From: Cyathus striatus | Taxonomy: Eukaryota > Basidiomycota > Agaricomycetes > Agaricales > Nidulariaceae | Reading direction: 5' to 3' | NCBI GenBank assembly: GCA_025738555.1 | Contig: JAOVFP010000010.1 | Coordinates: 2,170,001-2,234,000, forward strand | Length of the DNA stretch: 64,000 nt | In this document: positions 21,754 to 31,884 of the stretch, piece by piece | Layout: each line of letters starts with the position of its first letter | Numbering within the stretch: the first letter of the stretch is position 1 | Made by a program: the position numbers and the translations under genes | The notes under the pieces: model-generated | The model's input: only the letters and a program-made list of their open reading frames with translations | The model's database searches: none | What the model was told of the DNA's origin: nothing

Positions 21754-24700
21754 ATGGACCTCAATAGCGACATCGTCAGCGCAGTGGGCACCACAGACTC
21801 CGATGTATCTTCATTTGACAATTTAAGCAGCTTCTTCCCGCATGGCACACCTGAAAATGGATCAATGGTTTCGGAAGGGGATGAAAAGGTTACTATACTT
21901 CGACTTTTCATGGTGAGAATCTGACGGATATTATACAGCAACTTCCTGTCGACGAAAGCCAGTACACATTTGCCCTTACGACGACTTCAATGGTGGACGA
22001 GACGGAGGTATGTATTAGCATCACCTCAACTTTTACGATCTTCTAACCAATTGTTTCGTAACCTTCCATAGATCTTACCGAGTGGAACACCTTATCATCT
22101 CTGCTTCCACTCTTCCAACTCCTTCCGGCGCTAAAAGAGCAATCGGGCTATTACGTTCTCAGTGGTCGTATTACAGGTGTTGACATATCTCGACTCTGCG
22201 CGCATGCGAAGCTTGTCCGAACTGTATCAATTGCAGGACCATGCTCTAACACAGATATACCCGAGCCAGCGACATCCTCTTCCGATCCTGCAGAGGTGGA
22301 TATTGCGAAAGTCATCCATCCATGTGCGATACAGATTGCGTCTTCCGTATACACTCGCATCCCACCATACTTGCGTAATGTTTTACTACCATCCTTGGAG
22401 TGTCTCACCGTCGACACGGGCACATGGGCCACCTGATGATGTGGTCCTGATACATTATGTACTGTAATTAGAACCCGGTTGTAATGTATCGACACGGTAA
22501 ATTACAGGAGGAGTAATAATACATAATGTGAAGCAATTACAATAGACTAAGTAGTAAGTAGTACTACATGGTAATAAAATGATCTTGAACATAGATCTCT
22601 GAGCACTATGCTGTAAGACGGTGAGACCATTACCAATCCCGACATTTCCAAATTCAGATATAAAGTACTCATGGATTTGTTTCACCTCGGAGATGTGATA
22701 TCTGTGCACGTGTTTCATGTGAACGTTAATGAACAGTGTCTTCCCATCAGCTTCTTTTCTGTATCTTCCAAAGCATCTGTGCTTCGTACATCATATTATA
22801 TGTTTTCCAGCCCTACATATATGTTTTTCCATATGTTTTTGTATGTTTTCCGCATTTTCACAAATCTTAGTTTTACATGCTATGAAAATACAATAAACCA
22901 TTTTCATTTCATTTTATGCTTCCATTTTTTATGTTTTCCATATGTTTTCCAAATTTCCGAAACTTCATTTGTACTTCAGTCTGTGTATAAACAAAATATG
23001 AGGTGCATAGGAACACGCCGGAACACTCTGTGTTCGATTAGTGTCAGGATCACGAAAGGAGCGATTATGTAAGTTACCATACGCAACGTACCGGTGTGAT
23101 TGTATCATACGGAGATTTAGGAAATAGGCAGACATAGCAGTTCACCACTTTTGTGCCAAATAAAATGAGATAATTAAACGAAATTTATATCTGCAATACA
23201 TTATAAGATTAAATCTCCTATTCCTTGGGTAGTTTTGTCAACTTACAGTTTTTGTCTGACGAAAGAGTAAAAGCCTTTAGAACTCAACTAAGTGTACTGG
23301 TACATTGTGAGTGTTCATGCCTTTCATTATATCCAATTAGCTAGAAAATGCAATTTCATATATGAAAAAGGTTTAAATATCGAGGATGCTGTGTGTCTTA
23401 ATTTTACTATCCAAGCCCGATTTGTACCTACAGTTGCATAAAACTGATATTATGGTGGTATAAATTGAAAAACAAAGTGGATTAGGAAGTATTTTGAATC
23501 AATGACATACATAGATATATTCTACAGAGATTAAATAGTACAGATATGTACAGATATAATATACCGGGTATACTTATAAGTACACGAGTCTTCTGTTAAG
23601 TATTGTTCAAGCATTCTGTATTTTATGCAGATGGTTTGACCAGTACACGAAGCTTTTGATCGACGTGAGAACATGATTCCTTCCATTAATTAATTAATTG
23701 ATGTAATAAAAGAAGTAAGTAGCAGGCAGCGTGGCATGATGGCGGGATGAGGCGGGATGCAGGTGCGCCTCATTGTCTGACTAATAGGTTGTTATGGACG
23801 GCCTCGTGTATCAGCTTCCCTAGAGACGTGAGAATGAGCCCCCTTCCTATTTGGTAACCTATGGTAATTTACAGGAGCCATACATCACGGTTTACGGTAA
23901 ACTACCATGGATAATATATACATTTTACGGTATTGCCTGCATGGGCAGACTCCAGTGTATCTGCGATCCAATTCCAACATATGTATCCTCTGTTCCTCGT
24001 AGATTCGCTTCGCATTCTACAGTTGGATGGGATACTTCCCGGAGTGGAACATATAGTCTTGCCCCTTTTGTCTTCGTTATCGTACGAAACCCCAAGATTA
24101 CAAAAGCTCGTCTTGAGCGGGAAGTGCGGCTACTAGTTCCCGTCGCAATATATCGATTCCGTTATTGTGGACATGATTGAACTGCATCACTTGGAGCTTT
24201 GCAACGTGGTGGACGGCGTTAGTGTTGATCTTGTGTGCACGATAGGCAGATTGCCTCAGTTGTCGACGTTTACTCTTCGGGATACCAAGGGCGACTACTC
24301 TGCCTTGGACTACGAGAGCGATTCCGATGTTGCAGCTAAAGGCTTCAATTCCCTTCGTTACCTTGATATCACGGCTCCTTTTCAGCTAATCCTGTGTATC
24401 CTCCGTCGAATCGAACCTGGTGCGTTGGAATCGCTTGACCTTACACCAGTTGTAGATGAGATGTGCGAAGAGAAGGATGCCAGCAATAAAGAAGTCGCTC
24501 ATATTCAAGCTGAGGCTCGTGCGAGGGCCGAAGCCGAAGCCGAACAAGCCCGTGTTAAAGCAGAAGTAGCACGTATCAAAGCGGAAGAAGCTCGTCTGGA
24601 AGCACATAATATTGTCAATGGAAGCTCGGGAATTCGTATTCCGGGATGTGCCTCTGCTATCAACGCAGATGTTTTGTCCAAAACTCAATGCGCTGAGGAT

Positions 24701-25408
24701 GGCTTTGAGCTTCGCACCGGGGCAATATCTACTCAGTCATCACCAATTAGGACGTGGGCAGATATATTCGACGATATATTGCAGTTACTTCCATCCTGCT
24801 CGCCGTCCTTGAAATCATTAATTATAAGATTGATTGATACCAATGAACAAGAGCGCACCTTTGATCTTCCGAGTCGCTACCTGGGTTCTCTGCGATCTCT
24901 CGGTAGTCTTGAAACTCTTCAATTCGAGAATTGGAAGGTGGTCATGGAGTTCCAGAAGATGATTCGCTCAATGGTACATTCTTTCCCTTTGATGGCGAAT
25001 CTTAGTCTGCCGTTGGGGAAGTTCAGTTCGCCGGTTGATCTGCAGACACTGCAAATTATTGCTGATAGCTGCCCTGACCTCGAGTATCTGCAAATAGCGA
25101 TTTTGATTGGAGATGATGAAACAATCATATTGAGGTACAGTGGTGGCACCCACCCACTCCGAACACTCTCAGTAGGATCCAGTTTAGGCTCCGTCCCTAT
25201 GGTTGAAGAAGATACTACAGTGGATACAGTTAAACTGGCACGCTTCATTGATATGACCTTCCCGCAATTGGAGGGCATCACAACACATACTGGGCAAGCG
25301 GACGACATTTGGATGAAGACTTGGGAGTTCGTGAGACTATGTCACGAAGTAAGAGGCGACGAAAGGATGCGATTGGGTGTCAATAGGTGTACTTCTGCGA
25401 AAATATGA
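21754..25408 (+). pseudogene. LRR-type protein, family copy 4, broken
   Basis: Starts MDLNSDIVSAVGTTDSD and ends like copy 3 (VRGDERMRL). Lesions: (1) at the last 5' splice junction the only acceptor (22071) does not keep the reading frame of LTEWNTLSSLLPLFQLLP; (2) a 1.5-kb insertion sits at 22430-23939, flanked by CATGGGC; (3) an in-frame TAG at 24134-24136 replaces a Lys codon of copy 3. Downstream the frame is open for 413 codons and keeps the Ala/Glu helix (ARAEAEAEQARVKAEVARIK) and C-terminal LRRs (LETLQFENWK, CPDLEYLQIAI). A 5' intron as in copy 2 (donor GTTACT, containing a TGA) is present. A shorter protein from the 3' part cannot be excluded. Confidence 0.8.
22430..23939. mobile_element. 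1.5-kb insertion of unknown class in LRR copy 4
   Basis: Removing this segment plus one copy of the 7-bp direct repeat CATGGGC (22423-22429 and 23940-23946) restores the family reading frame exactly, so it is a bona fide insertion with a target-site duplication. No coding capacity is apparent. Near its left end is a 9-bp inverted pair (GATACATTA, 22449-22457; TAATGTATC, 22482-22490). Similar GGTAAATTACAGGAG and GGTAATTTACAGGAG words lie near both ends. A run of ATGTTTTCC-like repeats lies at 22800-22960. Confidence 0.7.
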
Positions 25409-26049
25409 TAGTAATTAGTAACTAGAGTATTGAGTGTTCTCTATCTTTCTTGGTTCTTTATGGCGTTCAAACTTATGTAAAAGTAAGGCAAAATACACGA
25501 TGCAATGATGTCGAAAATGATATTAACACATTATGTACAAATTCGGCTGTATAAATCTGGCAGTACTGAGAGCAACTCGGTACATTATGTTATTATGTTA
25601 GGTATAACTATGTTTATAAGGATTATATATTTGTATTATATCTAGTCGCATAATTTAAATATACTTAGGTTCTCACTTGACAGAACTTCAAGGATTGTAA
25701 AAACTTATAGCTGGTAGACATAAAGAACAGTGCAGACCAAAAGTAGTGCATCGAGAAAGTCGCAGAAGGTCAAGAAAGTAGTGCAGTAAACTTGAGGCCG
25801 GATGTGTCTCCGAAGAGTAGCGCTATCTAGAACTTAGAAGAAGTGGCGCAGAAACTGATTAAATGTGAATGTGCAGTTTGAACGTCATAGTTCTTTAACA
25901 AAGCAACACTTTCTTGATTACAGAAACAATGAATCAAGTAGTAATCTCAACAACTTAATAGGTAGTACTAATTCTGAACTAAGTAGTTTAGTTTCCACCT
26001 TTCTACGTATTTACATAACAATTCGCCTTTCATCTGAGTCTGATGTATT
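25409..26049. other. Intergenic, no gene seen
   Basis: AT-rich spacer between LRR copy 4 and the convergent cerato-platanin gene. Confidence 0.4.
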
Positions 26050-26744
26050 CTAAGCATCAGATCTTTCTCTGTTTTTCAGGGCGCCACTCCCATCATCTTC
26101 CCGCCCATGGATAGCCTTCATTTTTTCCATTCGCTTATTGAAATATGATTGACGTGCAAACCCCCCGTCAAATTCTTGACGCTTGGAGAGATTGATCCGG
26201 GTGGCTTGCCTTCTAAATATTGGTGAATCCTACAACAACGTTAATATTCAACAACGATGGCAGTTACATTTAGTGACAATCTTACCGGTTGAGGTGACAA
26301 ACCACAGTTAGTCACATTGACCCGGGTCGTGATCATATTTACCCCAGTTGACGGGTAGTCAGTTTGATTCAACCCTGTGATATTATGTGCAAGTCCCCAG
26401 GATGCTTGTGGGTTTGTGGCAATCGTAGTATCCACAATTATGCCGTATTCAATATGTGATGTCCCATTAGCGAAGGTGTAGTTAAGTTGAATACAGCCTC
26501 CACAATAGGTACTTGGGCTGTCTTCGAGGAGACGCAAGTTGACAAGTCCATGATCTTGTGCAAATGTTGGAAGGTCGCCCCATGTCTCGTATCCGGTTAA
26601 ACCAGTTTGATTCTTGCATACAGTATCTGCAATTCTAATAGATCCGTCATCGAGTGTTGCATTATAGGTGATATTTACTCCCAGAGTTGGGGGAAATATC
26701 AAGATCAGGAATGTGGAAAGAGTCAGAATGGTGGAGAGATGCAT
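26050..26744 (-). CDS. Cerato-platanin family secreted protein, possibly with a C-terminal extension exon
   Basis: Small secreted, cysteine-containing fungal surface protein of the cerato-platanin family. The start at 26744 gives a hydrophobic signal peptide (STILTLSTFLILIFPPTLG), then TYNATLDDGS, GLTGYETWGDLPTFA, YCGGCIQLNYT, GIIVDTT and MITTRVNVTNCGL. The four family cysteines (VCK, YCGGC, NCGL) are present. Read through, the protein ends at 26241 (167 aa). A perfect donor GTAAGA at 26285 and acceptor at 26230 would instead remove 56 bp in phase 0 and add a 59-residue basic, helical tail (exon 26050-26229, RINLSKRQEF, YFNKRMEKMKAIHG), giving 212 aa. A TATA box lies at 26778-26785. The domain is firm; the second exon is inference and could be the remnant of another gene. 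Confidence 0.82.
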
Positions 26745-26777
26745 GTCTGGATGAACATGTAAACTCCCAAAATACTC

Positions 26778-26785
26778 CTTATATA
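26778..26785 (-). promoter_or_regulatory. TATA box of the cerato-platanin gene
   Basis: TATATAAG on the minus strand about 35 bp upstream of the ATG. Confidence 0.45.
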
Positions 26786-27032
26786 TGTTTCAAATGAATA
26801 ACAAGTTCTTCTCAATTGTGCTGAATTGTGAACACGTACCTAGTCCCAGCGTACTTACATGAATTAAATTTGAATTCCAGCCTCAGGGGAACTGAGTTAT
26901 ATTACTGAATATCTTTTTGGGGGGCCTTAAGACATTAGAATCTCCTGAAACGACCCAATCACACCTAGCCTACATGTCGCCCCATCAAGTTTATAATTGC
27001 ATGCGTACAACTTCAATTTTATATTTATCGAG

Positions 27033-28410
27033 TCAGGGCAATAACTTTCCTTCCTCCTCCCCTTCTAAGTCTTCCACATTTCCTCTCTTCGTCGACCCCC
27101 TCATTTTCTCCCAGAACCCAACAAACACTCTCCCAACATACTGCGCACATACTTTCACTTTCTCACCAATCTTCCCTACAATCTCTAAATTATTTTTCGC
27201 GTTCCATACACGCTCACTACGCACCCGCACTTCCTCATCCACCACCACTCTCACAACACATAAGCTTACAATTACACATGCGAGAACTGTGGCAGCAGAG
27301 ATCATAAACATAATTATCATCTGTAATTTTGCTGCTTGAACAATCGGAGACCCTCCCAGGATTGCACCAGTCATCATTCCTGGGATCGCAATTATGCCTA
27401 TTACGCTATATGAGAACATATCTAAGTTAGAGAAAGTTCATGTAGTGAAAAGGAGGGGTCTACCTCATTTTATTGATCACGGGCATTAAGGAAAGCTTTA
27501 GTGCCTGCCTTATAATATGTTTACAGGCTTCTGAGCGGGAAGCGCCAAAGGCTAACAGGAGCTCTACGCGGTCTTTATTTTCACTAACGGCATCAAGATG
27601 TGAGTTTGAGAGGAAACAGAAGAACAAGATATTGCTTACGAAAACTCCTTCATAATACAGCTAGTTGCCACTACCACGCCTGATATAGTCGCTCCACAGA
27701 GCATACCGAGAATTGGTACTATCCAATGTTAGTCCTCTCTCTCGGAGTTAGAAGAACGAAACCGTACTGTATTCCGAAGGCCTCCAAAATGGCTGCACTT
27801 TCATTGAAAAGTGCGCACCCAAGATCGATATTGGAACGCTGGAAGAGATCATGGCGAGAAATACTATCGGAAACTGAAAAACCAGGTCAGCCACGCGGTA
27901 GTTATTAGAATGGGTGAATAGGTGCACCATATGTTTGCACCGCCGAGAAGATTTATTTATCACTAGGACGGTGTGAGATGGGGTGAGGTGTAATATCGCA
28001 AGTCATACCTGCTTCGAATGTTCCTAGCATATTTAATAATACTATCCAGGAAGTTTCAGCGTTAAGTGTCTGCCGCCACTGTAAGGTAGAAATGAAGAGT
28101 AATACATACATGTTAACCCCGCTACAAACCATGGATCGTTGGAATCAAAAACGACTCTGAAGAGCTGGGCGACGACTGCCAGCTGGCCCATACATCTCAG
28201 TACTGCGATGAGCAGAGCTGATCCTATACCCAGTCGCAAAATCGAAGATACGCCCACGCTGAAGAGGATGAATCCCAGTCCGATCTCAACCTGCATCCAA
28301 GAGAGCTCCGGGGATGCCTGATCATGATGATTTAATGAGGTAGAGTTGGAAAATGCATCGTTGATAGTTGAAGAGGAAGGCGAGTAAGCAGATAGTGTCG
28401 TGGTGTTCAT
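27033..28410 (-). CDS. UPF0014/FetB-type membrane permease, copy A
   Basis: Integral membrane protein of the UPF0014 family (bacterial FetB, plant ALS3/STAR2 relatives), proposed ABC-type metal or metabolite exporter subunits. Seven exons with six short introns join in frame to 348 aa. Motifs in order: EIGLGFILFSVGVSSILRLG, ALLIAVLRCMGQLAVVAQLF, LLLNMLGTFEA, NKSSRRCKHMFPIVFLAMI, PILGMLCGATISGVVV, ENKDRVELLLAFGASRSEAC, then SVIGIIAIPGMMTGAILGGS and AAKLQMIIMFMISAATVLA, and an Arg/Glu-rich cytosolic tail. The start at 28410 (MNTTTLSAYS) was chosen because copies A and B differ in frame upstream of it. Copy A has NKMS where copy B and relatives have NQMS. Locally duplicated at 30498-31884. Confidence 0.88.
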
Positions 28411-29318
28411 TCGTGCCGACCGTAATATGAGGGCGACTAATAGGGAAGACACCTTTTGGACTTCCAATGCGAGCTTAGCAGCGTATATATTATAAGAATC
28501 TGATCCAGATATAGCTTCTCGCAATTTTTGGCACTATCTGCCTGTTGTAGTGTTGCCGCTGAGCTGCTAAGCAGAGCGGTAAATTGAGTGAGCTGAGCGG
28601 GCATTTTCGCTGACCGCTTATGTCAACTCAGCTCAAATTAATGAGCGGTAACTAACGGTCCCGAGGTAGCTTAAGCTGCCGCTCACACAGATGAAAATGA
28701 AAATTCAACCTGAAAACAGTATTATTACTACTTACATAGCAATTCTTCAAATATTTGTGAAGTATTCTGTTAAAACCAAACACTATATGATTCTCCCTGA
28801 TTATTTCATACCAAAGGAGTAATGCTATGCACTCTTTGCACTAGAGAGACAAATGAAGTCAGAACGATCAATGACTGTCTGAGATGTCAGGCCTTCAGGG
28901 TCGAAAAGTTTTACGTGACGTTTAATAAAGACGCTATTACATTAGCGCTTATTTTCGTGTTCTCTTTCCAAATAATCCAGCTAGATAGCTATCTGACCAC
29001 CACTGAAATCTTTTAGCACAATAATGTTGAACATTCTGCGAAGTATAATATACTTCTAGCAATTTTTACAGGTATATACACAAGAAACACAATTGATTAC
29101 TTCATAACCTACTACTTTTCAACAACCCCTTACATTTATGCTTGAGTGGCTGCTCAAGGCCTCAAGCAGCTCATCAAGCGGAGTTGCAATAGGCTGAACA
29201 CCCCTGGATTGACTCACCTCAGTGAGCTGTAGTGTTGCTGCGAGGTGAGGTGAGGCCATTCCACTGGTGGCTATCTTAGCGATTGATTGCTATCACTAAG
29301 CTGTTGTTGTGTGAGATA
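28411..29318. other. Spacer between permease copies, left part
   Basis: Homology to the flank of copy B ends near 28544. After that comes sequence with repeated GCTGAGC/GAGCGG words (28550-28690 and 29140-29260) that may be transposon debris. No gene seen. Confidence 0.35.
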
Positions 29319-29700
29319 ATTAAATTAATAAATTTGAGATCAATCAATTACATGAAGTAGATATCAATCATTTTGTAGTTAGAAATCAATTCTTTTTCAT
29401 TTGAAATCAATCCTTGCATAGTTAGAAATCAATCCCAGTTCAATCTGAAATCATTAGAAATCATTGGAGTGAAAATCAATGAGAGTTAAAAAAGGAATCA
29501 ATAAGAAATCAATAAGAAATCAATCAAAAATCATTCAAAAATCAATGGATAACTCGAAATTGTTAGGTACCCAGGTCCCAACTACAGGATATATTATATA
29601 CTAGGATGGTTAACTATATACATATACTTACTTTATCTACTACACCATGAGTCCTTTTCTGACAAGTAAACCTCTCTGTATATTACACATACCTGGAGAG
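29319..29700 (+). repeat. Left arm of foldback element
   Basis: Inverted partner of 30081-30410, carrying about 50 bp more of the short repeats. Confidence 0.75.
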
Positions 29701-30080
29701 TGAAATCAATGGGAAATGAATGCAAAAATCAATGAGACATAAATACTAAAATTAACATTTTATTTTATTCTATTCTATAGCCTTCACAGAAGTGTACTAG
29801 GTTCAAAAATGCTAGAACGATAAAATCACGTGATCACGTGTTCTAAGCTGTAGTATTATTACTAATATAACACTTTTACATAATATGTACATTTATGTAT
29901 GATGAAAATAAATATAAAACAAGTATTGAAATAACATTAAATTTAGCATTGACTTCAGCAATGATTTCCTTATTATATAACATTGATTTTACATTGATTT
30001 CCCTTGGAATTTGCATTGATCTCCCCAATGATCTCAAACTTATACCAATAATACTACAGAGTCCAAAAGGATTGATTTTG

Positions 30081-30410
30081 CTCTACAGGTATGTGTAATA
30101 TAGAAAAAAGTTTACCTGTTAGAAAAGGACTCATGGTCTAGTGGATAAAATAAGTGTATATATGTAGTTACCACCCTAGTATTTAGTATATCCTGTAGTT
30201 GGGTACCTAACAATTTCGAGTTATTCATTGATTTTTGATTGATTTTTGATTGATTTTTGATTGATTTCTCATCGATTTCTTTTTTAATCATCATTGATTT
30301 CACTCTAATGATTTTTAATGATTTCTGATTGAACTGAGATTGATTTCTAATTACAAAAGGATTGATTTCTACTTAATGTGATTGATTGATCTCAAATGTA
30401 TTAATTTAAT
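30081..30410 (-). repeat. Right arm of foldback element
   Basis: Inverted partner of 29319-29700. Confidence 0.75.
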
Positions 30411-30497
30411 AAAAATCAATGCTTGAAGTCATTGACAATGATGTCGCCACATCAAGTATATAATTGCATACATACAATATCAATGTCACTCATCACG

Positions 30498-31884
30498 TCA
30501 AGGCAATAACTTCCCTTCCTCCTCCTTCTCATCCAAATCTTCCACATTTTTTCTCAACCCCCTCATCTTCTCCCACAACCCAACAAACACTCTCCCAATA
30601 TACAGCGCACATACTTTCACTTTCTCACCAACCTTCCCTACAATCTCTAAATTCTTTTTCGCATTCCACACGCGCTCACTGCGCACCCGCACTTCCCCAT
30701 CAACCACCACTCTCACAACACATAAACTTACTATTACGCATGCGAGGACTGTGGCAGCAGAGATCATAAACATAATTATCATCTGTAACTTTGCCGCTTG
30801 AGCAATTGGAGACCCTCCCAGGATTGCACCGGTCATCATTCCTGGGATCGCTATTATGCCTATTACGCTATACGAGAACACGTGTGAGTAAGAGAAGGTA
30901 TATGCAGGAAAAACAGGGGCCGACCTCATTTGATTGATCACGGGCATTAACGAAAGCTTTAGTGCCTGCCTTATAATATGTTTACAGGCTTCTGAGCGGG
31001 AAGCGCCAAAGGCTAACAGGAGCTCTACGCGGTCTTTATTTTCACTGACGGTATTAAGTGTGAGTCGGAGAGGAAACAGAAGAACAAGATATTGCTTACG
31101 AAAACTCCTTCATAATACAGCTAGTTGCCACTACCACGCCTGATATAGTCGCTCCACAGAGCATACCGAGAATTGGTACTATCCAATGTTAGTCCTATCG
31201 AAATTAGAATAAATGTTCCAAAACGTACTGTATTCCGAAGGTCTCCAAAATGGCTGCACTTTCATTGAAAAGTGCGCACCCAAGATCGATATTGGAACGC
31301 TGGAAGAGATCATGGCGAGAAATACTATCGGAAACTGAAAAAACCAGGTCAGCCACACGGTAGTTATTAGAATGGGTGAATAGGTGCACCATATGTTTGC
31401 ACCGCCGAGAAGATTTATTTATCACTAGGACGGTGTGAGATGGGGTGAGGTGTAATATCGCAAGTCATACCTGCTTCGAATGTTCCTAGCATATTTAATA
31501 ATACTATTCAGGAAGTTTCAGTGTTAAGTGTCTGCCGCCACTGTAAGGTAGATATGAAGAGTAATACATACATGTTAACCCCGCCACAAACCATGGATTA
31601 TTGGAATCAAAAACGACTCTGAAGAGATGCGCGACGACTGCCAGCTGGCCCATACATCTCAGTGCCGCGATGAGCAGGGCAGATCCTATACCCAGTCGCA
31701 AAATCGAAGATACGCCCACGTTGAAGAGGATGAATCCCAGTCCGATCTCAACCTGCATCCAAGAGAGCTCCGGGGATGCCTGATCATGATGATTTAAGGG
31801 GTGGTTTAATGAGGTAGAGTTGGAAAATGCATCGTTGATAGTTGAAGAGGAAGGCGAGTAAGCAGAGAGTGTCGTGGTGTTCAT
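30498..31884 (-). CDS. UPF0014/FetB-type membrane permease, copy B
   Basis: Near-identical duplicate of 27033-28410 with the same seven-exon layout; all six introns keep canonical GT-AG ends. It has a four-residue insertion near the N-terminus (SLNHPLNHHDQ) and keeps the family NQMS before IGIIAIPGMMTG. The tail differs by small changes (GLRKNVEDLDEKEEEG). The two genes plus about 60 bp of 3' and 110-130 bp of 5' flank are homologous (26970-28544 and 30440-32018), so this is a segmental duplication of about 1.57 kb. Both copies look functional. A metal- or toxin-tolerance role is inferred from the family only. Confidence 0.88.

Larger units (their letters stand above)
29319..30410. mobile_element. 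Foldback element built of AAATCAAT repeats
   Basis: The arm at 29319-29700 (382 bp) is repeated inverted at 30081-30410 (330 bp), around a centre of about 380 bp. Both arms begin ATTAAATTAATA and contain dozens of AAATCAAT-type words at roughly 10-bp spacing, then a shared single-copy core around GTTAGGTACCCA and ATGAGTCCTTTTCT. No protein frame. In the right arm TGGTCTAGTGG (30134-30144) resembles a Pol III A box, with a weak B-box-like AGTTGGGTACC 53 bp downstream, so the core may derive from a tRNA-like (SINE) sequence. No clear target duplication. It separates the two permease genes. Confidence 0.75.

Noticed and set aside
28545..29260. hAT-like element with TAGTGTTGC ends
   Set aside because: The two TAGTGTTGC words are in direct, not inverted, orientation and no target duplication was found.
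30121..30210. A functional tRNA gene
   Set aside because: Only an A-box-like word is convincing; the B-box is weak and no cloverleaf was evident.
29319..30410. CRISPR-like array
   Set aside because: The repeats are short, AT-rich and not separated by unique spacers; this is a eukaryotic foldback element.
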